NCBI GenBank assembly: GCA_938034385.1
Contig: CALHLC010000031.1
Span: 46,239 to 110,238 of the forward strand
Length of the DNA: 64,000 nucleotides
Direction of reading: 5' to 3'
Source of the DNA: an uncultured Bacteriovoracaceae bacterium
GTDB lineage: Bacteria > Bdellovibrionota > Bacteriovoracia > Bacteriovoracales > Bacteriovoracaceae
Shown: piece by piece, positions 39,401-46,524 of the stretch
How positions within the stretch are numbered: the stretch's first letter is position 1
Layout of the letters: each line of letters starts with the position of its first letter
Made by a program: the position numbers and the translations under genes
The notes under the pieces: generated by a model
Database searches by the model: none
What the model saw: the letters and a program-made list of their open reading frames with translations, nothing else
What the model was told of the DNA's origin: nothing

Positions 39401-39629
39401 TAATTGTATTATTAGGTGCACAATATCCTGCTAATTTAACAATTTCTCTATCAGAGACTAAACATCCAGCAGTTTTAAGGTTTCCATTCACTATAAACTC
39501 TGAAGGATTATTTATTTTGTAAGCTATTGGTCCCTCAAGACCTGTATGACCACGCATAACAACATTTGTAGTATTGCTAGTTGGAATACAAGAAGATAAA
39601 ATGAATAATAACATTAATAATTTTCTCAA
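36459..39629 (-). CDS. Giant RCC1-repeat (14-blade) lipoprotein with N-terminal DUF11-like domain
   Basis: 1,056 aa starting at TTG 39629, supported by AAGGTG six bases upstream. Lipobox near ILSSC. After a Cys-containing N-terminal segment there is one DUF11-like beta-sandwich (about 150-245). Fourteen RCC1/ATS1 repeats of about 52-55 aa follow, each with the core HxCGxTxxGxxYCWGxNxxGQLGDG. Fourteen blades equal two seven-bladed propellers. Every blade has a Cys pair about 10-12 residues apart, unlike eukaryotic RCC1, consistent with disulfides outside the cytoplasm. Predicted surface binding protein; ligand unknown. Confidence 0.85.
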   Translation of the reverse strand: MRKLLMLLFILSSCIPTSNTTNVVMRGHTGLEGPIAYKINNPSEFIVNGNLKTAGCLVSDREIVKLAGYCAPNNTIIEITSLDMKPAQITCPCQNGRYICESVKFPGNLTNKLEPKINVKNLTFENSSSIQNARIKICDNHLKTSISVNDTDPTEGDLLTYNISSFNKGPGNITGLVITSLLPAEVAYVSYTANKGTYDPISGKWYIGNLENNQNASLEISVKVGTNLINNIIIASISEIKLDQEDISKDETLEAKSIVRTMTAHFKSISSGAWHTCGVTTAGDVFCWGANWYGQLGDGASNVDQDKPVKIDLTNLDVGEKIAKIFLGSSSEHHSCAISTKGRAFCWGSELHGMLGNNRNSSMQNKPVLVDSSNLFLNESFLKLDLGEEHTCGVTNLGNMYCWGRDNNGQLGNGVISTDQLKPVLVDTSNLVAGEKYKDLTVGYNFSCGLTSFNNVLCWGRDVVRELGNGVITGNQAIPGFIDSSNLATGEKFIKLSAGGWHSCGLTNLGNTYCWGAKSGGVLGDGSPIIGWGVFSDKPTIIDSSSMLPGEKFNDLSLGWEHSCGTTNLGNSYCWGWDTDGALGDGAVIAGQSKPTLIDQTNLPADDKLKYLASGGYRGCGLSFKGDTYCWGNDDTAESIGDGSGSVNQPIPILINGVNVNSNEKFSSVTLAYFDHGCGLTTKSRTFCWGANWGYLGIGTSTNEESKPVQIDRTNLSNDEYFIKISLGGYHSCGITNKGRTFCWGDNGNGKLGDGGIVSEVDKPILIDRSNLNTSEYFQEIGSTSSSTCGITNEARTFCWGSNSSGSLGIGSIGGSQNKPTLIDSSNLNLGEKFIFLSTGGGQHICGVTNEHRALCWGDNTYGQLGFSSIGNSVSLPTLITSTKMLAGEKYKFISAGGLHSCGVTFHGNSYCWGRHNYGQLGAGGAVTGTSITPFLVDNSNLQPKETFISISLGDVSACGSTNLGNSYCWGANWSGQLGIGGGSPVNQFIPALVDTNNLLSNEALYGPVQGSEQFSCSLSNLGNLYCWGANWGGMLGDGTLLDSMLPKNKVNESAF

Positions 39630-39900
39630 TAACTACACCTTAATGAGTAAGTCTAAAACCAGAAAGACAGTGCTTTCTTCTCGGATGTTTTTAAATTAAC
39701 TTTAACAGATTTTTTTAAATTTACTCTTCTCTTAATACTTCGAATAAGAAGATAGCTTAACTTACAGTAATGCCAATAATATTTTGCAAAATGATCTAGC
39801 TTGAAAAACAGGTCTCTGCAATTTTTCAAACCCGACCATCAACATTACCAATGGAATTTACCCCACCCCCCCATGGTCATAAAATCATTATCACCACCAT

Positions 39901-39923
39901 TATATTTTTCTTTTATTGTTTCT
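39901..39923. repeat. Repeat R3, inverted copy of the R1/R2 core
   Basis: 39901-39918 is the reverse complement of 36288-36305 (18 bp). 39905-39923 equals 36326-36344 (19 bp). Lies ~130 bp upstream of the serine recombinase start. Confidence 0.6.
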
Positions 39924-40014
39924 CACAGCCCAACAAACTTTTAACTCTTAACACTACAAACACTCACTAACCCCACAACACTTCACACCCCAAGTGTATT
40001 AAAAACATTACCTA

Positions 40015-40038
40015 CTAATACAGTTCAACTTGTATTAG
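40015..40038. promoter_or_regulatory. 8-bp inverted repeat before the serine recombinase (candidate operator)
   Basis: Arms CTAATACA (40015-40022) and TGTATTAG (40031-40038) with an 8-base spacer, 16 bp before the ATG. The position suits a repressor site or the recombinase's own binding site. Confidence 0.5.
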
Positions 40039-40054
40039 AAACCACCTTTGTAGT

Positions 40055-40654
40055 ATGAAAGTATTCAACATGATAAACGCTATCTACATTCGTACATCGA
40101 CAAACATGCAAAGCTCGGGAGCGGAGTCGCAACTATTAAAGATTAGTAAATACTGTGAACTCAATGAAATAAAAGACGTAAAGATATTTCAAGACATTGG
40201 GTTGTCTGGAAAAACTCAGAGTCGTCCAGCACTTGATGAGTTAGTAGAGGCAATAAAGAAAAAAGAAGTAGCATCTGTAATAGTTTACAAACTTGATAGG
40301 CTTGGAAGGTCTACAATACATCTTTTAGAACTAACAAAACTTATGCAGTCTCATGACGTATCGTTAATCTCAGTGACTCAAAACATTGATACGTCGACAG
40401 CGATGGGAAAGTTCTTTCTAACCATTCTGAGTGCTATCTCTGAACTAGAGCGTGAAACTATTTCGGAGCGAGTAAAGTCTGGAATGGAAAACGCCAAGAG
40501 CAAAGGAAAACGTATAGGACGTAAGAAACTTAGAAACTCTAGCCTTATTCGCTATCTACACAACCAAGGTAAAAGCTATAGAGAAATAGCGGAGTTAGCA
40601 GATTGTTCGCTTGGGAGTGTTCAGGCTGAGATTAAAAACCTCTTATTTCATTAA
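40055..40654 (+). CDS. Serine recombinase (resolvase/invertase family)
   Basis: 199 aa. The resolvase catalytic domain begins AIYIRTSTNMQS (nucleophile Ser15), with GLSGKTQSRPALDEL, VYKLDRLGRS and the ISELERETISERVKSGM E-helix. The C-terminal HTH has YREIAELADCSLGSVQAE. Short form without the large-serine-integrase extension, so it should act as resolvase or invertase, not as the element's integrase. Start ATG 40055, with an alternative Met at codon 6. Its 3' end overlaps the convergent lipoprotein by 12 bp. A decayed relative lies at 35263-35316. Confidence 0.93.
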   Translation: MKVFNMINAIYIRTSTNMQSSGAESQLLKISKYCELNEIKDVKIFQDIGLSGKTQSRPALDELVEAIKKKEVASVIVYKLDRLGRSTIHLLELTKLMQSHDVSLISVTQNIDTSTAMGKFFLTILSAISELERETISERVKSGMENAKSKGKRIGRKKLRNSSLIRYLHNQGKSYREIAELADCSLGSVQAEIKNLLFH

Positions 40655-41056
40655 ATAACAGTGCATATGAATATTAAGACCTTTGTAGAGGTCTTCGTTC
40701 TGATCAAAATAGGCTCCCCTGCCTAAAAGATCTGCAGATGATGATACAGACTTACTCCACTTTAGATCTCTTTTGGAAATAGTTATTTGTGGTTTGTTAT
40801 CAGTATGAATAGAAGCAACTACTCTAATATCTTCTTCTGGAATAACAAATAACTCTTTTGTTACCCACTTATCTTTTTCTACTTCGAAAGTTTTATCAAT
40901 TGCTTCGGACTTAGTGTTCTGTCTTCCATAATGACTACCATAACATCTAATTTTACGGAGGTTATTTTCATCACTAGCAACCTGTCTATCTCCAGAAACC
41001 TGATAACTCGCACAAGACACTAATCCTAAAAATAATATTGAGATTAAGAACTTCAT
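40643..41056 (-). CDS. Small lipoprotein, unknown
   Basis: 137 aa. Lipobox LVSCAS (Cys about 15). The mature region contains IRCYGSHYGRQN and two more cysteines near the end (HMHCYLMK). No family recognised. Its tail overlaps the serine recombinase 3' end by 12 bp. Cargo of the element. Confidence 0.6.
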   Translation of the reverse strand: MKFLISILFLGLVSCASYQVSGDRQVASDENNLRKIRCYGSHYGRQNTKSEAIDKTFEVEKDKWVTKELFVIPEEDIRVVASIHTDNKPQITISKRDLKWSKSVSSSADLLGRGAYFDQNEDLYKGLNIHMHCYLMK

Positions 41057-41461
41057 ATATTCTCTATGATGAATTGATTCTGTAATTATTATAAATGAAT
41101 CTGTAGATTATTCCAGTGAAGGGAGTATCTGAGCTTTTTGGTTCTCAGGGTTTTGTAAGCGTCAATAAGCTTACTCTTTATTACTTTTTCAACTTTTCTA
41201 ATCGTTGGCATAACGATGTCTAAAGCATGGTGGAATGTCGAGTTCTTACATCTTGGTTATTTTTGATAGTGTTTGTAGGTTGTAACTACTTTTGGGGCTT
41301 TGACGGTCCAAAATGACAAAGCTTCACTACCACCACCACTACAATAAAAGAAAAAATATATTATATAGGGGAGTTCTCTCTTAATTGTTTATCAGTTTTC
41401 GTGGTTGTGGTGGTTGTAAAACGAGGAGCCCTAAAGCTCCCCGTATAACGCTGTATGAAGC
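41057..41461. other. Intergenic region between lipoprotein and helicase (405 bp), possible replication origin of the element
   Basis: No gene supported. It contains repeat R2 and a GTGG/ACCACC-rich inverted arrangement: ACCACCACTAC at 41332-41342 and GTGGTTGTGGTGGTTGT at 41401-41417. Its place next to the primase/helicase genes makes it a candidate origin (inference only). Flanking genes are both on the minus strand. Confidence 0.5.
41332..41355. repeat. Repeat R2, direct copy of the R1 24-bp block
   Basis: Identical to 36278-36301. R1 and R2 are direct repeats ~5.05 kb apart and bracket the RCC1 gene, the serine recombinase and the small lipoprotein. Confidence 0.7.
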
Positions 41462-42721
41462 TTACTCTTTTGCTCTTAAGAACTTTATTGCCCTCACCCC
41501 TGAAGATTTATGTGTAAACTTAAACATGTCAGAGTGCTCTTTACAGAGCTCTTCAAATCTTGTCCTGCCTGGAGGTCGAGAAACACCATACTCTTTAAAA
41601 AGCGTTTGTATCTGAGGAATTGATAACTCATAAAGAGCTGGTCCCTGATTACAACCGAAACCACCGATGTTTTCTTTATAGTTCCCATCAACCACAAACG
41701 GATAAATATCCTTTAATAGGGTTGCCTTCCAGTCAGACTGAGAACTCTCTATAAGCTCTTGAATCTTTCTACCTCTATACGGTCCAAGTCTCTCAGCTGG
41801 TCTTTTCAAGCTTTTGAAAAACCGAAAGCTCTCAGCAATCACATCATCGCTTAGGAGTTCTTTTTTTATTGCATCATCATTTGAAAACTCTAGAAACTTA
41901 TCAGCTAGCTTTATATCAGGTGTTTCCAAAACAGAGAACTGCCTGTCATCCTTACCAATATGTGGGATAGCATTTAAGTTGTTAGAAGCAATCATCATGC
42001 TTGCAAAGTTTCTACAAAGCTTAGCATTAACACTCTTAGCTTCAATTTCTATGAATGGATTCATCATGTCTTTTATGTTGTTCATCTCTTGTTCTCCAGT
42101 CTTGCCACCAGTTAATGCAATCTCATCAACGAACACAAAGGTTTTGTCCTTGAAAGCAGAATTAAATCTGTTTTTGAATACGTTATCCTTTGTTTTAGCT
42201 GAGTTGTTCCTCCCGTGCAGGAGAGATATATAAGTAGCCAGTAGTGTTTTACCAACAGCTCTCTCAGTGGAAAAAACTATAAGGCATGTTTGAGGTTTGA
42301 AGTCTAAACTTCCAGCTATCCAACGAATCAAAAACTCATAACACTTCTCATCTCCGCTACACATATGACGTAAAAATGCTTCAACTTTAGTAGGTAGAGA
42401 TTCCATAGGTTCGACATTCTTTCCAGTGTAATAAATATCTTTTGCAAAACTTGGAGGCTCATAAATATTCAAGCACTGAATCCCTGTATCATCTAAGAAT
42501 AATTTACTTTTCATAGTCGGGTCATACACAAACTCTGCAAATTCGATAAATTCCTTAATCTCTTTAAGTCTCAACTCCGCCCTTAAAGCAGTTGATGGCG
42601 TTTCAAAGAGTCTAAACTCGTTATTAGTTTTATCAAATGCTGCAAACCTATTGCTAGACACGTCATAGAATTTCCTAACAGTACCATCTCCTATCCATTC
42701 AATTATATTTTTACTTTTCAC
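41462..42721 (-). CDS. P4/D5-type superfamily 3 replicative helicase
   Basis: 419 aa starting at GTG 42721, with GGAG upstream. ATPase core: modified Walker A in VFSTERAVGKTLLA (Lys158), Walker B FVFVDE (Asp199-Glu200), and SF3 motif C-like ASMMIASNN (about 240-248), followed by DDRQFSV with the arginine-finger region. A preceding domain of ~140 residues is typical of phage/plasmid primase-helicases (DUF5906-like). The Walker A lacks the usual first glycine. Unwinds the element for its own replication. Overlaps the upstream primase-like gene by 11 bp, so is coupled. Confidence 0.8.
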   Translation of the reverse strand: MKSKNIIEWIGDGTVRKFYDVSSNRFAAFDKTNNEFRLFETPSTALRAELRLKEIKEFIEFAEFVYDPTMKSKLFLDDTGIQCLNIYEPPSFAKDIYYTGKNVEPMESLPTKVEAFLRHMCSGDEKCYEFLIRWIAGSLDFKPQTCLIVFSTERAVGKTLLATYISLLHGRNNSAKTKDNVFKNRFNSAFKDKTFVFVDEIALTGGKTGEQEMNNIKDMMNPFIEIEAKSVNAKLCRNFASMMIASNNLNAIPHIGKDDRQFSVLETPDIKLADKFLEFSNDDAIKKELLSDDVIAESFRFFKSLKRPAERLGPYRGRKIQELIESSQSDWKATLLKDIYPFVVDGNYKENIGGFGCNQGPALYELSIPQIQTLFKEYGVSRPPGRTRFEELCKEHSDMFKFTHKSSGVRAIKFLRAKE

Positions 42722-43622
42722 CGTACCACTCCTTTAGAATATTCCTTGCAATTCCTATAACTTTCTTAAAGTCTTTCTCTCCACTGAACCCCTCTATTAG
42801 TCCAAAAATATCCCAATACTCCCCAGTTCCAAAGTCATGGCAGATACCATCTCCAAAGGTATCTTTAACTGAAAAGCTTGGACTATTGTCATCTCTGAAA
42901 GGACTACACATTAAGTATTGATCCGCAGAAGTTGAGGTAGCTTCATCCCATTCAATGCAATCGAAATACCCAAGTATATCCGAAGGCAGAAGCCTAGACT
43001 TAAGATTAGCACTATCAGAACGCTGACCACCTTTGATCCTTTTCTTTTTTATTGTTTTTACCTTAGGGACGTGTGGAGTAAACCTAAGTTTTCGACTTAA
43101 AAGATCTTCTTTGCATAGTTTCCCTTCTCCGAGAAGTTCCTCGTTAAAGTCCTTGTATCCCGCCTTAGGTTTAACAACATAAACTTCAAAACCCCTTTTT
43201 TGGAGATGAGTACCATTTCGCTGAGTTCCCCAATAGCCCGCTTTATCAGCATCCAGCATCAAAAGAATTATGTGCTTTCCGGGATTAAGATTCTCATAGA
43301 ATTTTTTGTTTTTCGGATTAAAGGTCGACGAGTAGAGTGCAACTGCCTTAATGCCTGACTCATCAATTGAGAGTTTGTCCCAAACTCCTTCAGTAAATGC
43401 AATGTACTCTTCGTCGAGGATATCAGGATGTGTATTAAATACACTTTCAGCAACAGAACCATAAGCCCTATACTCCCCTGTCTCTAGATACTGCTTAATT
43501 CCTCCTTGATCTCCCTGAAAAAAAATAGCTTTTAATTGATGGTCAATTTCAATTTCTTTAACTTTTTGTAGATCGGATTTTATGCCACGATCCATGGCGA
43601 TTTCATTAATTTGAAATTTCAT
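42711..43622 (-). CDS. TOPRIM/zinc-finger primase-like protein with inverted domain order
   Basis: 303 aa from ATG 43622, chosen because AGGGAGGA lies directly upstream; an in-frame ATG at 43646 has none. Residues about 70-130 form a TOPRIM core: Glu79 in FTEGVWDK, and D124-x-D126 in LLMLDADKAG. Residues about 235-300 resemble the DnaG CHC2 zinc domain (CSPFRDDNSPSFSVKD and CHDFGTGEYWDIFGLIEG) but keep only about two of the expected ligands (C239, C261). In DnaG the zinc domain comes first and TOPRIM last; here the order is reversed. Probably the element's primase or an initiation factor. Confidence 0.72.
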   Translation of the reverse strand: MKFQINEIAMDRGIKSDLQKVKEIEIDHQLKAIFFQGDQGGIKQYLETGEYRAYGSVAESVFNTHPDILDEEYIAFTEGVWDKLSIDESGIKAVALYSSTFNPKNKKFYENLNPGKHIILLMLDADKAGYWGTQRNGTHLQKRGFEVYVVKPKAGYKDFNEELLGEGKLCKEDLLSRKLRFTPHVPKVKTIKKKRIKGGQRSDSANLKSRLLPSDILGYFDCIEWDEATSTSADQYLMCSPFRDDNSPSFSVKDTFGDGICHDFGTGEYWDIFGLIEGFSGEKDFKKVIGIARNILKEWYGEK

Positions 43623-43631
43623 AGTTCCTCC

Positions 43632-43652
43632 CTTGGCAGAAATCATGCCAAG
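43632..43652 (-). promoter_or_regulatory. 7-bp inverted repeat adjoining the primase ribosome-binding site
   Basis: CTTGGCA (43632-43638) and TGCCAAG (43646-43652) with a 7-base loop. On the minus-strand mRNA the hairpin ends against GGGAGGA, so it may be an operator or a translational control hairpin. Confidence 0.45.
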
Positions 43653-43705
43653 AAGAAAGCTTTTATAGAATTGAGATCAGGAATCAGGATTTCAAGAATT
43701 CAAAA

Positions 43706-44914
43706 TTAATCATCTTTGTAATAATTTGGAGAACTCTCTCTTATGAAGGAAACTCTATATTCATCAAGATACATGTAACTAGTTAAGGCTTGCTCGAAGG
43801 TTTCAACCTTGCCCGGTTCCTTGTTTTTAGCTGTCAACACTTCGAGATAAGTTAGTAAGAATTTCTCTGTCTCATCTTTTAACTCCATTCCTAGATTAAG
43901 ATAATTTAGTTTTTGAATACAAAACAATCCAACAAAGTGAGATAAATCTGAGATAAATTTTCTTTCATTGGAGAGAACGTCTACTGGGTAGTTTTTTAGA
44001 AAAATATTTAGTTCTTTAATTAGCTCTTTGTGATCTTTTTTATTTAACTGGTGATGAATCAACGTCTCAAGATCATCAACTATAGCTTTTTTTATCTTTA
44101 TTCTAATTTGACTTAGAAACTCTTCTCCAATCGTATTAAGATCTTTAAGAAACTCTTTTGTAGGATTCTTATTAACAGACGAGCGATAAGCATTTAAAAA
44201 TTCCTGTGTTTCCTGGTTAGACCATCTTCCCTTTCTTAACTCAGTAGGTTTTTTTTCTTTTTCCACTCTAATTTCATTGAAAACTTCAAGTAGTAGACCA
44301 TTTTTTCTATTAGTAAGTTTATATATCAAAGAAGCTCGTTTAAATGCAGATATTTCTATTAAGTTACAGACTTTTAAAAGCTTAAACTCAAGCAAGAAAT
44401 TCTTAGTGCCTCCATTTTTTTTATTTCTTTTATTGAGTAACCACTTATATACCCTGATGGACTCTTTTAAGTCTTTTTCTACTTCACATATTTTTGAATA
44501 TGTCTCTTCAGATAAGAGGTTGAATTCACATTCACCTGGAATCACTCCCAAGAACCTATAGTCACTCCAATCGTCTCCACTAAACGGTATAAATGACTCC
44601 TTAGTAGATTCTTTTATATCCTTTGCAAAACCATCGAGGCAGAGTCTGAATTCTCTATTGTTTTCATTTGCAGGGAACAAAGCTTTCTTGGCAACAACTA
44701 TTTTCTCAAAAGATTTAACCAAAAGATTTAACCTCGATTCTAAAGTTGTCCCATCGTAAACTTTAAAAAAAGTATTTCCCTCTATCTGTCTAAAAAAACT
44801 CAATATATCTCGCTCTAGGTGATCAACCAAGCCTTGGTAATCATCTTCTCGATAATCTGTACAAAGTTTAACTAATTCTTTTTTAAATTTAATTTTAGAA
44901 TCCTTGTTTTCCAT
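43706..44914 (-). CDS. Unknown 402-aa element protein
   Basis: Highly charged, cytoplasmic-looking (no signal peptide or membrane helix), predicted mostly helical. No recognised motif; the segment GRWSNQETQEFLNAY could be a small DNA-binding (SANT/Myb-like) helix, but this is weak. Start MENKDSKIK follows GAGG. First gene of the minus-strand replication block (this gene, TOPRIM protein, helicase), so it may be an initiator or regulator of replication (inference). Confidence 0.6.
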   Translation of the reverse strand: MENKDSKIKFKKELVKLCTDYREDDYQGLVDHLERDILSFFRQIEGNTFFKVYDGTTLESRLNLLVKSFEKIVVAKKALFPANENNREFRLCLDGFAKDIKESTKESFIPFSGDDWSDYRFLGVIPGECEFNLLSEETYSKICEVEKDLKESIRVYKWLLNKRNKKNGGTKNFLLEFKLLKVCNLIEISAFKRASLIYKLTNRKNGLLLEVFNEIRVEKEKKPTELRKGRWSNQETQEFLNAYRSSVNKNPTKEFLKDLNTIGEEFLSQIRIKIKKAIVDDLETLIHHQLNKKDHKELIKELNIFLKNYPVDVLSNERKFISDLSHFVGLFCIQKLNYLNLGMELKDETEKFLLTYLEVLTAKNKEPGKVETFEQALTSYMYLDEYRVSFIRESSPNYYKDD

Positions 44915-45022
44915 TTTTTGACCTCAATGTACGTTATTCTATTTTTTAGGTTTTATAACAAAAGAGAGTACTTAAATCCATTTAATTACAAATGAAGTCT
45001 ATTAACTGCAAATAGGAGAAAT

Positions 45023-45190
45023 GTGAAACCATTATTAAAAATTACAGACCTTTGTGAATATTTATCAATTTCAATGTCAAAAGCCAGATATATGGTTTTC
45101 AAAAAAGAGATCCCATATTTTAAAGTAGGTGCTGAAATTAGATTCAAGCTTTCTGATATAACTGAGTACTTAGATAGAAACAGAAAGTAG
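45023..45190 (+). CDS. AlpA/excisionase-type winged HTH protein
   Basis: 55 aa starting at GTG 45023, with AGGAGAA (45014-45020) upstream. The ATG at 45021 is followed at once by TGA. The sequence fits the excisionase HTH_17 pattern: ITDLCEYLSISMSKARYMV, then KEIPYFKVGAEIRFKLSDIT and EYLDRN. Such proteins bend att DNA or activate int. Location directly upstream of the integrase gene and on the same strand supports this role. Small ORF easily missed by gene callers. Confidence 0.75.
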   Translation: MKPLLKITDLCEYLSISMSKARYMVFKKEIPYFKVGAEIRFKLSDITEYLDRNRK

Positions 45191-45344
45191 CCTGAGAGTG
45201 ACTAAAGCTTGTGCTTTTTACTTATTTTTAACCTTGAGAAGGTGTGAAAGTCATGCAATTATCCAGTTCTAAATTTAGATCTTTGACAATCAGCGAAAAT
45301 AGAAAAAGAAGAGAAGTGAGACCTCCACACAAAAGGAGGTATTC
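45191..45344 (+). promoter_or_regulatory. Integrase leader with a hairpin covering the ribosome-binding site
   Basis: 154 bp without a convincing gene. ACCTCC (45321-45326) is exactly complementary to GGAGGT (45335-45340), the Shine-Dalgarno of the integrase, with an 8-base loop. Folding would hide the ribosome-binding site. Confidence 0.5.
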
Positions 45345-46442
45345 ATGAGTAAAGCGACAGGTATCAGTGCAAAAAAAAGAATAGATGGTTCAGCTTCATA
45401 TGAAGCAAGAATTTATCTTGAAAATGGTAAAAGAAAGGCTAAGACATTCGCAAGGCTAATAGATGCTAAGACTTGGAGAAGAAAAGAGTTGGCAGAGAAA
45501 GATCAAAGGGTTCTTCACGATATTGCGGTCTGTTCTGATATTAACTTTAAAGATTTTTCTACAATATTTCTAGAATCGAAATCAGATTTAGAATTGAGTA
45601 CGTATCGAAGATATGAAGGAGTCTTAGGAAAGTATTTGATTCCATTTTTTGGTAGTATAAAAATATCGAAAATTAAAATGTCTGACCTTGCGAGATTTCG
45701 AGGAGAAAAGCTTAAGAGCGGAATGAGCTCTAAAAATTATAACTACAATTTAAAGTTACTTAAATCTGTTATGAATTATGCTGACAAGTATGATTTTGTA
45801 AAAGCTAGTCCATTCAGGCATGCAGACTTCTTAAAAGTCCAAAAACCTGAAACTAAATCTTGGAGCTCTGAGGAGTTAAATAAATTCTTAAGCTTTGTAA
45901 AAAAAGAAAGTCTTAATAGGTTAGATATGTACTTATTTACTCTTAGGAGTGGATTAAGGCTTGGTGAGGTTATAGGTCTTAAATGGGATTGCGTAAACTT
46001 TGAAGAAAACTCTGAATCGATTGATGTAAAAAGAGCGTGGAAGAGAGAATATAAAAGTGTTGTTAATAAAACAAAAAGTGGAAAAGCAAGATCTATCCCA
46101 CTCGATAAGACTACTCTTTCTTTACTTAAAAAAAGACATAAGTTACGACTCAACGATGAGTTCGTGTTTACTAAAGCTTGCGGTGCTCCTTTTGACTATG
46201 AACACTTTACACAAAGAGTGTTTTATAAGGATGTCGATAAAGCTTGTGTAAGAAGAATTGCATTCAAGGATTTAAGATCAACGTTTGCCAGTCACTTTTG
46301 TTCTAACGGTGGTAACATTATTGTGTTAAGAGATATACTCGGTCACCATTCGGTTGAGATCACAGAAAAAAGTTATGTTAAACTTAACAAAGAAAGTGTG
46401 AGAAGGGAGATTGGAAATTATTCTTATTCTTTTGATCTTTAG
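45345..46442 (+). CDS. int: Tyrosine recombinase integrase of the element
   Basis: 365 aa. An AP2-like arm-binding N-terminus (about 1-60, with GSASYEARIYLENGKRK) is followed by a core-binding domain (about 70-160) and a catalytic domain. Catalytic residues visible: R205 (SGLRLGEV), a Lys in KTKSGKAR (about 245-249), R311 (FKDLRSTFAS), H334 (LGHHS) and nucleophile Y344. The usual first His of the H-x-x-R motif is replaced by Lys308. It ends 82 bp from the core in tRNA-Ser, the classic layout for a tRNA-targeting integrase. Confidence 0.93.
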   Translation: MSKATGISAKKRIDGSASYEARIYLENGKRKAKTFARLIDAKTWRRKELAEKDQRVLHDIAVCSDINFKDFSTIFLESKSDLELSTYRRYEGVLGKYLIPFFGSIKISKIKMSDLARFRGEKLKSGMSSKNYNYNLKLLKSVMNYADKYDFVKASPFRHADFLKVQKPETKSWSSEELNKFLSFVKKESLNRLDMYLFTLRSGLRLGEVIGLKWDCVNFEENSESIDVKRAWKREYKSVVNKTKSGKARSIPLDKTTLSLLKKRHKLRLNDEFVFTKACGAPFDYEHFTQRVFYKDVDKACVRRIAFKDLRSTFASHFCSNGGNIIVLRDILGHHSVEITEKSYVKLNKESVRREIGNYSYSFDL

Positions 46443-46445
46443 AGT

Positions 46446-46467
46446 ATAACCATTTTTTAACCACTTG
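46446..46467. promoter_or_regulatory. Right integrase arm-type site pair (candidate)
   Basis: AACCATT (46448-46454) and AACCACT (46459-46465), spaced 11 bp apart, equivalent to 35467-35488. About 58 bp inside the right core. Confidence 0.5.
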
Positions 46468-46524
46468 GATTTTAGCGTTTCAAGTTTCTTCAATCATTTT
46501 AATAAGTTATATAGCAAATATATT

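Larger units (their letters stand above)
39630..40054. other. Intergenic region between the RCC1 gene and serine recombinase (425 bp)
   Basis: No gene seen. Contains the C-rich run at 39861-39873, repeat R3 (39901-39923), a 65-base stretch without any G on the plus strand (39929-39993), and an inverted repeat just before the recombinase (40015-40038). It holds the divergent promoters of both genes, but no clear -35/-10 pair was found. Confidence 0.65.

Noticed and set aside
36459..39629. Tandem DNA repeats that might be taken for a CRISPR array or satellite
   Set aside because: They encode degenerate ~52-aa RCC1 blades in one frame; repeats vary in sequence and there are no uniform spacers.
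41385..42233. Plus-strand ORFs over the helicase gene
   Set aside because: Antisense shadows of a conserved SF3 helicase with no motifs.
45253..45348. 31-codon ORF between the Xis-like and integrase genes
   Set aside because: No strong ribosome site, unconserved-looking; noted only as a possible leader peptide overlapping the hairpin.
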